Source of the DNA: Phycisphaerales bacterium
GTDB lineage: Bacteria; Planctomycetota; Phycisphaerae; Tepidisphaerales; Tepidisphaeraceae
NCBI GenBank assembly: GCA_028288945.1
Contig: JAQGHH010000375.1
Span: forward strand, 1-9,405
Length of the DNA stretch: 9,405 nt
Reading direction: 5' to 3'
Below the pieces are notes generated by a model. That model saw nothing but the letters and a program-made list of their open reading frames with translations, ran no database searches and was not told where the DNA came from. Below, in pieces: positions 1-5,458 of this stretch (position 1 is the first letter of the stretch; the number at the start of each line of letters is the position of its first letter). A program made the translations under genes and the position numbers.

Positions 1-210
1 CGCCGTCTTGCAAAACGTCACGGCGACACGCGACTGTCCCACTACCGCGAACTGGGCATCCCGCCCGAGCGCGTGCTGGGGTTGCTCGGACGATGGTGCG
101 GGATCGAAATCCCCGCGGCAGGAATCCGCGCGGTCGATCTGCTAGATTCATTTCACATCGAGCGAATGCCGCGCGAGAAGATTGTGTTCAGCAGTGAACA
201 TGAACTCTGA
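1..210 (+). CDS. gluQ: Glutamyl-Q tRNA(Asp) synthetase, C-terminal fragment (5' end outside window)
   Basis: Reading frame 1 is open from the first base to TGA at 208-210 and gives 69 residues. It begins inside a KMSKS-type motif (RRLAKRHGDTRL), the ATP-binding loop of class I glutamyl-tRNA synthetases. The following stretch, SHYRELGIPPERVLGLLG with a WCGI shortly after, and the ending FHIERMPREKIVF resemble GluQ rather than GltX: GltX would continue into a large anticodon-binding domain, while this protein stops about 65 residues after the motif. GluQ glutamylates queuosine at position 34 of tRNA(Asp) in the cytoplasm. The catalytic HIGH region lies outside the window. The stop is 25 bases before the chosen lpxK start, and alternative lpxK starts at 200 or 182 would overlap it, so co-transcription is likely. 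A truncated GltX paralogue is the main alternative. Confidence 0.75.
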   Translation, partial: RRLAKRHGDTRLSHYRELGIPPERVLGLLGRWCGIEIPAAGIRAVDLLDSFHIERMPREKIVFSSEHEL

Positions 211-235
211 TTCCGAGAACTATATTCGCGAAGTG

Positions 236-1300
236 ATGAGCGGATCACGCCGCGGCGTGTCTGCCACACTTCTCCGCGCGGCGCTAGCGACGGCGGAGCC
301 GTTCTATGCCGGCGCGATGTCGCTGCGCAACCGGATGTATGACACGGGCATCAAGCGGGCGCGCGGCCTCGGCCGGCCGACGATCAGCATCGGCAATCTC
401 ACGGCAGGGGGCACGGGCAAGACGCCGATGATCCGCTGGCTCGCCGCGAATCTGCGGGATGGCGGGCGGACGGTCGCCGTGCTGTCGCGGGGTTACAAGT
501 CGGCCGCCGGCACGCTGGGGGACGAGCAACGAATGCTCGAATGTTGCCTCAACTCGCCCGGGACCAGGCCGGTCATCATTCGCGCCAATCCGAGCCGACT
601 TATCGCGGCCGAGGCGGCGCTCAAAGAGAATGCTTCGATCGACGTTTTTCTTCTCGACGACGGCTTCCAGCACCGCGCCGCCGCCCGCGACCTGGATATC
701 GTGCTGCTGAGCGCGACAGACCCATTCGGCTTGGAGCATGTTTTGCCGCGCGGGCTCTTGCGTGAGCCGGCGCGCGGGCTGGCACGCGCGGGGGCGGTGG
801 TCATCACGCATGCAGACCGCGCCGGTGAAGCGCAACTCGGGCAGATCGAGACGCGAGTTCGCCGGCACAATCCGACCGCGCCTATCTACCGGGCGATCCA
901 CGCGCTGACGGGCCTTCGCACCGGCGACGCCGCCCCTTTCAGCCCACCCGACCGCGCTCTCGATGATCTAAGAGCCCGGCGGTTCTTCGCATTTTGCGGC
1001 CTGGGGAATCCGGACGTGTTGCACCGGCAGCTTGAATCGTTTGGCCGTTCGTACGCCGGCCATCGGTGGTTCGCGGATCATCATCATTACACGGCGCAGG
1101 ACCTCGCCGACCTCCGCGCGCTAGCCACGTCGGAGGGCGCTGACGTTCTGGTGACCACCGAAAAGGACTGGGTGAAAGTCGCCGAGCTTGCCGGCGCTCA
1201 GAATGGTCAGCCGGCGATCTGGCGGATTGATGTGGAGATTCAATTCCTGGGCGACGGCGGCCCGCGCCTCATCGGGCAAGTTCGTTCATTGCTCAAATGA
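236..1300 (+). CDS. lpxK: Tetraacyldisaccharide 4'-kinase (lipid A 4'-kinase)
   Basis: LpxK phosphorylates the 4' position of the tetraacyldisaccharide 1-phosphate lipid A precursor at the inner face of the cytoplasmic membrane. From ATG 236 the protein has 354 residues. The Walker A segment GNLTAGGTGKT is at about residues 53-63, matching its place in E. coli LpxK. Further family motifs are LLDDGFQH (the DDGxQH signature), RGLLREP, FCGLGNP, FADHHHYT and VTTEKDWVK. The segment before Walker A is moderately hydrophobic, fitting the family's membrane-associated N-terminus. Start choice: ATG 236 agrees best with family length. ATG 200 adds 12 residues and overlaps the gluQ stop by 11 bases, and TTG 182 is also open. 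No start has a strong Shine-Dalgarno. A TATATT at 221-226 precedes ATG 236. Its presence implies a lipid A-containing outer membrane. Confidence 0.93.
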   Translation: MSGSRRGVSATLLRAALATAEPFYAGAMSLRNRMYDTGIKRARGLGRPTISIGNLTAGGTGKTPMIRWLAANLRDGGRTVAVLSRGYKSAAGTLGDEQRMLECCLNSPGTRPVIIRANPSRLIAAEAALKENASIDVFLLDDGFQHRAAARDLDIVLLSATDPFGLEHVLPRGLLREPARGLARAGAVVITHADRAGEAQLGQIETRVRRHNPTAPIYRAIHALTGLRTGDAAPFSPPDRALDDLRARRFFAFCGLGNPDVLHRQLESFGRSYAGHRWFADHHHYTAQDLADLRALATSEGADVLVTTEKDWVKVAELAGAQNGQPAIWRIDVEIQFLGDGGPRLIGQVRSLLK

Positions 1301-1485
1301 ACGCATCATCTCCGCCAACTCTCCGAAACCGAATGACGCCAGATTTGCCAGAACGATAACGATCAGATCTCGAATCTTCGCAGGACGCAGGGGATCGCCC
1401 GGACGATGATACGCCGCGGCGCACAGGGCGCATTCGGTAAGCGGCGCGAGGACGCCCAATATACGCTAAGGGTCCTGGTGTCGGA

Positions 1486-1491
1486 TATAAT
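1486..1491 (+). promoter_or_regulatory. Consensus -10 hexamer TATAAT, 7 bases before ATG 1499
   Basis: A perfect TATAAT ends 7 bases before the ATG of the 63-residue gene, so transcription would begin at or next to the A of the start codon. No clear -35 lies 16-18 bases upstream and there is no Shine-Dalgarno. This suggests a leaderless mRNA and supports 1499 over the upstream in-frame ATG at 1406. Confidence 0.5.
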
Positions 1492-1498
1492 CGCCGGC

Positions 1499-1690
1499 AT
1501 GATCCGCATTCGCGAAATTCTCGACCCCGACCTGCGGCAGCGCGTCCTGGCGGCGCTGGCCGCGCGGCGCGGCTGCTCGGTCGCCGCGATCCCCGAGTGG
1601 TTCGAGCTCGACGACGCCGATTACGTTGATTTGCTCAATGACATTCGCGACGGTCAGGAGCAGGAAGACTTGCGCGACCCGCGGGAATGA
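1499..1690 (+). CDS. Hypothetical 63-residue acidic protein
   Basis: I do not recognise this family. The product is 63 residues, with a basic N-terminal third (MIRIREILDPDLRQR, then AALAARR) and a strongly acidic second half (FELDDADYVDLLNDIRDGQEQED). It has no signal peptide, membrane segment or cysteine pair. The composition suggests a small soluble helical protein. The frame stays open upstream to ATG 1406, but ATG 1499 is preferred because a perfect TATAAT ends 7 bases before it, and the upstream extension looks like ordinary spacer. It converges on the D-amino-acid transaminase gene, with a REP-like inverted pair between the two stops. The 198 bases between lpxK and this gene hold no other convincing feature. 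That it is really translated is an inference from promoter position and composition. Confidence 0.45.
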   Translation: MIRIREILDPDLRQRVLAALAARRGCSVAAIPEWFELDDADYVDLLNDIRDGQEQEDLRDPRE

Positions 1691-1708
1691 TTCGCAACAC
1701 GCAGTGCT

Positions 1709-1767
1709 GTAGGTTCGGCTCCGCCGAACAGCACCGCTAACGGAGTGTTCGGCGGAGCCGAACCTAC
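1709..1767. repeat. Inverted pair of REP-like palindromes between convergent genes
   Basis: Two 22-base arms (1709-1730 and 1746-1767) are exact reverse complements around a 15-base loop. Each arm is itself a hairpin, with GTTCGGC and GCCGAAC around a 3-base loop, and starts with the head GTAGG. This REP/BIME-like arrangement lies between two gene ends. A one-mismatch copy of the first 21 bases of the arm recurs at 8602-8622. On the minus strand the GTAGG head supplies the TAG stop of the transaminase gene. The structure could fold in transcripts from either side and act as a bidirectional 3'-end stabiliser, but there is no T-tract for an intrinsic terminator. Confidence 0.85.
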
Positions 1768-2609
1768 GATGCGGCGATCCGGCTTTGCAGCGCGCGGTGC
1801 AACGCGGCGGTGATCGGCCCGCATCGGCCCTGGCCGATGTAGCGCTCGTTCCAGCGTGCCACCCAGCTTACTTCGCGTGTCGTGCTGGTGATGAACAGCT
1901 CGCTGGCGCGGGTGGCTTCTTCTTCGGGGAGGGGGCGCTCGTCCACTTGGATTTTCAGTTCCTCGGCACACTCCAGCAGCACCGCCCGCGTGATGCCGGG
2001 AAGCACTTTCGAGCCGATGGGGTGGGTGACGAGTTTTCCGCTAATGACGGCAAAGAGGTTGCTCGCCGAGCATTCGGTGGCCATGCCGTGGTCGATGAAA
2101 ACCGCTTCGTCAAACCCCCCGGCGACCGCCTCGCTCTTGGCGAGAATATTGGGCAGCAGCGCGATCGATTTGATCCAGCAGCGCTTCCACCGTTCGTCCG
2201 CGACCGCCAGCAGTTTCACCCCTTCGCCCTCGCCCGGAACGGGAGGAGGCGGGAGCGGGCGCGCGTAGAACAACAGCGTCGGTTTCGCGTCCGGCGGAAT
2301 CACATGGTTCCGCGGCGAACAGCCTCGGGTGAGCTGCAAATAAACCATCCCGTCGCGGTGGCCGGATCTGGCGACGAGCTTGCCGATCTCCGCGGCCAAT
2401 GCGTTTTTAGCGAGCGGCACCGAAAGCCTGATCGCCTCCGCCGAGCGGGTCAGGCGATCCAGATGCTCGGAAAGGGTGAAAGGCTTGCCCTGATAGAGTC
2501 GCACGACTTCATAGACGCCGTCGGCGAACTGAAAGCCGCGGTCCTCGACCCCGATGCGGGCCTCGGAAAAGGGGATGATTTCGCCGTTAAGCCAGATGTA
2601 GTCGGACAT
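1764..2609 (-). CDS. dat: D-amino-acid transaminase (fold-type IV PLP enzyme)
   Basis: This 281-residue protein matches D-alanine aminotransferase, which moves amino groups between D-amino acids and 2-oxo acids and supplies D-Ala and D-Glu for peptidoglycan. Visible residues, with Bacillus numbering from memory in brackets: Tyr33 in DGVYEVV [31], Arg100 and His102 in TRGCSPRNH [98, 100, substrate carboxylate], Lys147 in WIKS [145, Schiff-base lysine], and Glu179 in ATECSASN [177]. LLPNILAK and LPGITRAV are fold-type IV segments. The TRG-xxPRNH signature favours DAAT over branched-chain aminotransferase or 4-amino-4-deoxychorismate lyase, the main alternatives. The start at 2609 follows a good Shine-Dalgarno, while the frame extended to 2675 only translates repeat sequence. 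A Pro/Gly-rich stretch at residues 118-130 looks inserted. The TAG stop lies in a REP-like palindrome. It is divergent from ubiE. Confidence 0.85.
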   Translation of the reverse strand: MSDYIWLNGEIIPFSEARIGVEDRGFQFADGVYEVVRLYQGKPFTLSEHLDRLTRSAEAIRLSVPLAKNALAAEIGKLVARSGHRDGMVYLQLTRGCSPRNHVIPPDAKPTLLFYARPLPPPPVPGEGEGVKLLAVADERWKRCWIKSIALLPNILAKSEAVAGGFDEAVFIDHGMATECSASNLFAVISGKLVTHPIGSKVLPGITRAVLLECAEELKIQVDERPLPEEEATRASELFITSTTREVSWVARWNERYIGQGRCGPITAALHRALQSRIAAS

Positions 2610-2612
2610 ATT

Positions 2613-2618
2613 TCTCCT
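2613..2618 (-). promoter_or_regulatory. Shine-Dalgarno AGGAGA for dat
   Basis: On the minus strand AGGAGA ends 3 bases before the ATG at 2609 (AGGAGAAAT then ATG). It fixes the dat start at 2609 and excludes the longer frame that runs through the heptamer repeats. Confidence 0.7.
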
Positions 2619-2623
2619 GCGAA

Positions 2624-2741
2624 GGAGCCAGAAGCCAGAAGCCGGGAGCCGGAAGAATGCAGAAATCGCGGACATTATCGGAACCGGATCGTTCGCCGGC
2701 CTTCAATTCCGGCTCCCGGCTTCTGGCTCCTTCTTCCTTCC
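2624..2741. repeat. Inverted arrays of degenerate 7-bp units (GRAGCCR type) between divergent dat and ubiE
   Basis: The left array 2624-2658 reads as five consecutive heptamers: GGAGCCA, GAAGCCA, GAAGCCG, GGAGCCG, GAAGAAT. The right array 2707-2741 is the complementary series TTCCGGC, TCCCGGC, TTCTGGC, TCCTTCT, TCCTTCC. The core arms 2633-2654 and 2707-2728 are 22-base exact reverse complements around a 52-base loop. It ends just before the TATAAT at 2744. It is unlike CRISPR, having 7-bp units with no spacers, and resembles the short tandemly repeated repetitive heptamers described in cyanobacteria. Confidence 0.8.
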
Positions 2742-2743
2742 CC

Positions 2744-2749
2744 TATAAT
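2744..2749 (+). promoter_or_regulatory. Consensus -10 hexamer TATAAT upstream of ubiE
   Basis: A perfect TATAAT ends 13 bases before ATG 2763, predicting a 5' leader of only about 6-7 bases. No recognisable -35 is present, because the position 17 bases upstream lies inside the heptamer repeat. No Shine-Dalgarno is visible before either ATG (2763, 2766). Confidence 0.5.
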
Positions 2750-2762
2750 CGGCTTTGTCACG

Positions 2763-3626
2763 ATGATGTCTACCGAAACCACAAATTCCACGACAGAGGC
2801 AACGGCTCCCGCCTGGGACGACGCGCTGTTGCGCAATCCTCACGCCGTCGCCGACAAACGGGGGCGGGTGCAGCGGATGTTCGCGGCCATCGCGCCCAGT
2901 TACGACCTTAACAACCGCCTGCACAGCCTGTGGATGGACGAAAGCTGGCGAAAAAAGGCGGTGAAGCTGGCCGAGGTGGGGCCCAGCGATCGGGTGGTGG
3001 ACGTGGCCTGCGGCACGGGCGATCTGACATTGCGGTTCGCCCAGGCATTATCGAACGCGGCCAATGCCGGGCAGGGCCGGCAATACCGCGTGGTGCCGCC
3101 GCGGGATCAGGTGCTGGGGATCGACTTCACCTACGAGATGCTCCCGCTGGCCCGGCAGAAGGCGATGACGCGTCCGGTAAAAGGCGTGGGCGGCAGCCAT
3201 ACCCTCGCCAGCCTCGCCCAGTTCGCCTGCGGCGACGCGACGGCGCTGCCGCTGCCCGATGCGTCCGCCGATGTGGCGTCGATCGCTTTCGGCATCCGCA
3301 ATGTCGCCGACCCGTCGGCGGCAGTCCGCGAGTTCTTCCGCATCCTCCGCCCCGGCGGGCGGCTGCTGATCCTCGAATTCTCCCTGCCGACCAACGCCGT
3401 TCTACGGGCCTTCTACAATTTCTATTTCCGCAAAATCCTCCCCCGCACCGCCACGCTTATCAGCGGCGACCGCACGGGGGCCTATAAATACCTCCCCGAA
3501 TCCGTGAACACGTTCATCGGCCGCGAGCAGATGATGACGATGATGCGCGAGGCGGGCTTCACGCAGGTGGAGCAGCACCCGATGACGTTCGGCGTGTGCG
3601 TGTGTTACCGGGGTGTGAAGAACTAA
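2763..3626 (+). CDS. ubiE: UbiE/MenG quinone C-methyltransferase
   Basis: This SAM-dependent class I methyltransferase C-methylates demethylmenaquinone (MenG) or the ubiquinone precursor (UbiE) at the membrane. Which quinone is used cannot be told from this window. It has 287 residues. Family marks: RVQRMFAAIAPSYDLNNRLHSL (39-55 approx.), WMDESWRKK (57-65), SAM-binding VVDVACGTGD (78-87), acidic LGIDF of strand 2 (118-122), CGDATALPLPD (156-166), FGIRNV (176-181), RILRPGGRLLILEFSLP (193-209) and the YKYLPESV box (241-248). It is longer than the 230-250 residues usual for the family, owing to a roughly 30-residue Ser/Thr-rich N-terminus and two loops (about 97-115 and 135-155). ATG 2763 is chosen because upstream frame is antisense to dat. 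It converges on the small membrane protein gene, with a 38-base gap. Confidence 0.92.
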   Translation: MMSTETTNSTTEATAPAWDDALLRNPHAVADKRGRVQRMFAAIAPSYDLNNRLHSLWMDESWRKKAVKLAEVGPSDRVVDVACGTGDLTLRFAQALSNAANAGQGRQYRVVPPRDQVLGIDFTYEMLPLARQKAMTRPVKGVGGSHTLASLAQFACGDATALPLPDASADVASIAFGIRNVADPSAAVREFFRILRPGGRLLILEFSLPTNAVLRAFYNFYFRKILPRTATLISGDRTGAYKYLPESVNTFIGREQMMTMMREAGFTQVEQHPMTFGVCVCYRGVKN

Positions 3627-3664
3627 GACGCGTATTTTTTGTCGCACAAGAACCGCGACGGCGT

Positions 3665-3895
3665 TCACATCGGCGTTTTCATTCCCATCGCGCGGACCAC
3701 ACACCATCCCGCCCGCGCCTCAAAGACGGCGAAGGCTCCGCCGAGCAGGCAGAGCAGGCTCACCGTCCAGCGCAGCGTTGAGCCGCTGTGGAGGGCCCAG
3801 AAGTAGATTAGGCTGGCACCGGCTGCGACCAGGATAATGCCGTAGATCAGGCGGACGAATTTCCCCTTCGCGTCGATATTGCAGGTCAATGCCAT
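3665..3895 (-). CDS. Small two-helix inner-membrane protein (DUF2892-like)
   Basis: The 76-residue product starts MALTCNIDAKGK and has two hydrophobic segments, about residues 13-33 (VRLIYGIILVAAGASLIYFW) and 42-59 (WTVSLLCLLGGAFAVFEA). It ends with an RAGWCVVRAMGMKTP tail. Short N-terminal head, two helices, then a GWC-containing C-terminus is the layout of DUF2892 (YgaP-like) inner-membrane proteins, which sit in the cytoplasmic membrane and have no firmly assigned role. The cysteines at 5 and in GWC could be redox-active or metal-binding, but that is inference. A TACAAT on the minus strand ends 6 bases before the ATG, with no Shine-Dalgarno, suggesting a leaderless transcript. It is divergent from the PGI-like gene and convergent with ubiE. 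Membrane character is clear, but the family match is from memory. Confidence 0.72.
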   Translation of the reverse strand: MALTCNIDAKGKFVRLIYGIILVAAGASLIYFWALHSGSTLRWTVSLLCLLGGAFAVFEARAGWCVVRAMGMKTPM

Positions 3896-3901
3896 GGGTG
3901 A

Positions 3902-3907
3902 ATTGTA
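3902..3907 (-). promoter_or_regulatory. -10-like TACAAT, 6 bases before the small membrane protein start
   Basis: Read on the minus strand, TACAAT (5 of 6 to consensus) is followed by 6 bases and then ATG at 3895, putting the predicted transcription start on the start codon. No convincing -35 was found. It shares the 101-base divergent region with the PGI-like gene promoter. Confidence 0.4.
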
Positions 3908-3934
3908 GCACTATTGCCGGAACGGCGGCTGGCG

Positions 3935-3962
3935 TTGCCTTTGGAGTTGTTCTCCTTACACT
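3935..3962 (+). promoter_or_regulatory. Candidate sigma-70 promoter for the PGI-like gene
   Basis: TTGCCT (3935-3940, 4 of 6) and TACACT (3957-3962, 4 of 6) are 16 bases apart. The predicted start near 3969 gives a leader of about 27 bases containing GAGGG at 3986-3990, six bases before ATG 3997. In contrast to the neighbouring genes, this one has a normal leader with a ribosome binding site. Confidence 0.4.
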
Positions 3963-3996
3963 ACCCCGCTTTCGTAACCGACGGTGAGGGTAGAGC

Positions 3997-5322
3997 ATGG
4001 ACCGCCTGGGCCTGTATTGGAAGAACGCGGCCGCCGACGTGGTGGGTGAAAAGCACGGCATCAGCGACGCGGAGCTCAAGCAGCTTTCGCCCCGGCTCAA
4101 GTCTCTCATCCGGCAGGCCGCCGACGACCGCAAGGCTGGGAAACACCCGTTTCGCGAGCTCCCTTACGATGAAGACGCGGTGGACGCGGTCAACCGCGAA
4201 CTCGAGCATTTCCGCGACCGGTGCGACACGCTGATCGTCCTGGCCGCCAGTGGAACGGCGTCGGGATGCAATGCCCTTCAGAACGCGCTCAACCCGTTCA
4301 CTTACAACCTGATGAGCGAGCGCGTGCGGACGGGGCCGCAGCTCTTTGTCGTGGACAGCGCCGACCCGGACCAGATCAAGGCGATCGGCGATCTCGTCGC
4401 GCCCAAACTGAAGAAGTCGATTCTGAACGTCATCAGTGATCGCGATGACGCCCCTGAGACCGCCGCCCAGTTTTTTTACTTCCGCGAAATGCTTCAGGGG
4501 AAGCTCGGGAAGAAGTATGGTGACAACATCCTGGCCGTCTCTGCCGCTTCGGGCGGGACGTTGCAACAGATCGCGGCGGCCGAGGGCTACCGCACTTTAA
4601 CACTGCCGCAGGGCATCGGCGGCCCGCAGAGCCTGCTGTCGGCGGGGGGCTTGTTCAGTGCGGCCATGTGCGGGACGGACATCGAAGCCCTCCTCGAAGG
4701 CGCCCGCGACATGGACAAGCGCTGCAAGGAAGCCGATCCCCTGGCCAACCCCGCCGCCCTGCTGGCGGCGGTCCATTATCTGCTTCTGAACAAGGACAAG
4801 ACGACCCACACCATCTGGTCTCACGCCGCGGCCCTGGCATCAATGGTCGATTGGTTCGGCCAACTGTGGCCGCGGGGGGCGGGGGCGGGCGGGAGCGCCG
4901 GGTTAAGAGGGGCCGAGGATCGATTCATCACATTTCTGGAAGTCGAGCGGTTCGGGCAGAAGCTGACGATTCCGCCCGGCCCCAAGGAAGCTGCCGACTT
5001 GCAGTATTTGTCCGGATCGAACTTTCAGGCGTTGTCCCACGCTCAAAAACTGGCCGCCGAGCACGGGCTGCGTGAGGGCGGCCGGCCTACGATGACCGTG
5101 GTTTTCCCCACGATTTCTCCGCAAACGGTCGGGCAGTTTGTGTATCTTTATGAAGTGGCGGGGGAGTTTCTGGCGTCGCTCCTGGGCGTGAATACCGAAG
5201 ACGGCCCGGGTAAAATCGCCCGCAACGACGCAACCCGTGCATTGATCGGCGCGCCCGAATCGGCCGAACTCGCGAAAAAGATGCAGGCCGCGGGCAAGCG
5301 CGACCCGAAGTTTCTGTTATAG
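3997..5322 (+). CDS. pgi: Glucose-6-phosphate isomerase family protein with degraded active site
   Basis: The 441-residue protein aligns by eye along its whole length with the Thermotoga-type PGI family (two SIS domains). Conserved scaffold: LFVVDSADPDQI (117-127), an ISxxxDAPET stretch (146-155), SGGTLQQIAAAEGYRTL (185-201), LSAGGLFSAAMCGTDIEALLEGA (214-236), WFGQLW (286-291), FLEVE (313-317) and a C-terminal LLGVN (395-399). The catalytic marks are altered. The phosphate loop GIGGSxLG is AASGTASG (83-90), SKSGST is SDRDDA (147-152), and GGRFS is GGPQS (208-212), losing the arginine. The ESLGK-to-DQHSQ segment is replaced by a 16-residue Gly/Ala linker (292-307). The NPFDQPGVE-K motif reads NTEDGPGKIARN (399-410), losing the catalytic lysine position. 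G6P/F6P isomerase activity is therefore doubtful, and a sugar-phosphate-binding or structural role is possible. manC lies downstream. Confidence 0.82.
   Translation: MDRLGLYWKNAAADVVGEKHGISDAELKQLSPRLKSLIRQAADDRKAGKHPFRELPYDEDAVDAVNRELEHFRDRCDTLIVLAASGTASGCNALQNALNPFTYNLMSERVRTGPQLFVVDSADPDQIKAIGDLVAPKLKKSILNVISDRDDAPETAAQFFYFREMLQGKLGKKYGDNILAVSAASGGTLQQIAAAEGYRTLTLPQGIGGPQSLLSAGGLFSAAMCGTDIEALLEGARDMDKRCKEADPLANPAALLAAVHYLLLNKDKTTHTIWSHAAALASMVDWFGQLWPRGAGAGGSAGLRGAEDRFITFLEVERFGQKLTIPPGPKEAADLQYLSGSNFQALSHAQKLAAEHGLREGGRPTMTVVFPTISPQTVGQFVYLYEVAGEFLASLLGVNTEDGPGKIARNDATRALIGAPESAELAKKMQAAGKRDPKFLL
4874..4893 (+). other. G-quadruplex motif inside the PGI-like coding sequence
   Basis: Four G-tracts of 6, 5, 3 and 3 bases are separated by single C residues on the coding strand. 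This is the most stable class of intramolecular quadruplex pattern (1-base loops), and it would be present in the mRNA. In frame it encodes the Arg-Gly-Ala-Gly-Ala-Gly-Gly linker that replaces the PGI catalytic loop. Confidence 0.75.
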
Positions 5323-5332
5323 TGGGACGAGT

Positions 5333-5443
5333 GAGGGTTCAGGGTTCAGCGTCGGACGCCGATACTGATACTCAGGAACACGATCTTTCACCTCCTGAAA
5401 CCCTGACTCCTAACTCACGAACCCTGGATCCTAACCCTGAAAT
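5333..5443. repeat. Inverted arrays of degenerate 7-bp units (GGGTTCA/CCTGAAC type) between pgi-like gene and manC
   Basis: The right array 5394-5442 is seven heptamers in exact register: CCTGAAA, CCCTGAC, TCCTAAC, TCACGAA, CCCTGGA, TCCTAAC, CCTGAAA. The left array 5333-5349 holds two to three complementary units (GAGGGTT, CAGGGTT, CAG...). The arms pair imperfectly around about 45 bases that include a small GCGTC-G-GACGC dyad at 5349-5359. Most of the 136-base gap between the two genes is this element, and no promoter or Shine-Dalgarno for manC is evident in it. Confidence 0.75.
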
Positions 5444-5458
5444 CAACAACACAACTTT

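Noticed and set aside
284..901. Minus-strand frame across lpxK
   Set aside because: Antisense shadow of lpxK; Arg-rich, no recognisable motif.
2610..2675. Longer dat start with an N-terminal extension
   Set aside because: The extra residues (ending SGFWLLRRRN) are a translation of the heptamer repeat; ATG 2609 has the Shine-Dalgarno and fits family length.
1785..2762. Plus-strand open frame upstream of and fused in frame to ubiE
   Set aside because: It is antisense to dat, which has PLP-enzyme catalytic residues and a Shine-Dalgarno. UbiE homology starts only after ATG 2763.
3635..3659. Hairpin GTCGC/GCGAC with a T6 run as an intrinsic terminator between ubiE and the small membrane gene
   Set aside because: On the + strand the T-run precedes the stem, and on the minus strand an A-run follows it. 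Neither orientation gives stem-then-U-tract, and the stem is only 5 bp.
4780..5000. Frameshift hiding the canonical PGI catalytic loop in another frame
   Set aside because: The other two plus frames here give no ESxGK or HSQ-like motif and the main frame continues with conserved FLEVE and LLGVN segments, so it is a real replacement unless the G-run is misassembled.
5394..5442. Heptamer arrays as a CRISPR array
   Set aside because: Units are 7 bp, contiguous, degenerate, lack spacers, and no cas gene is nearby.
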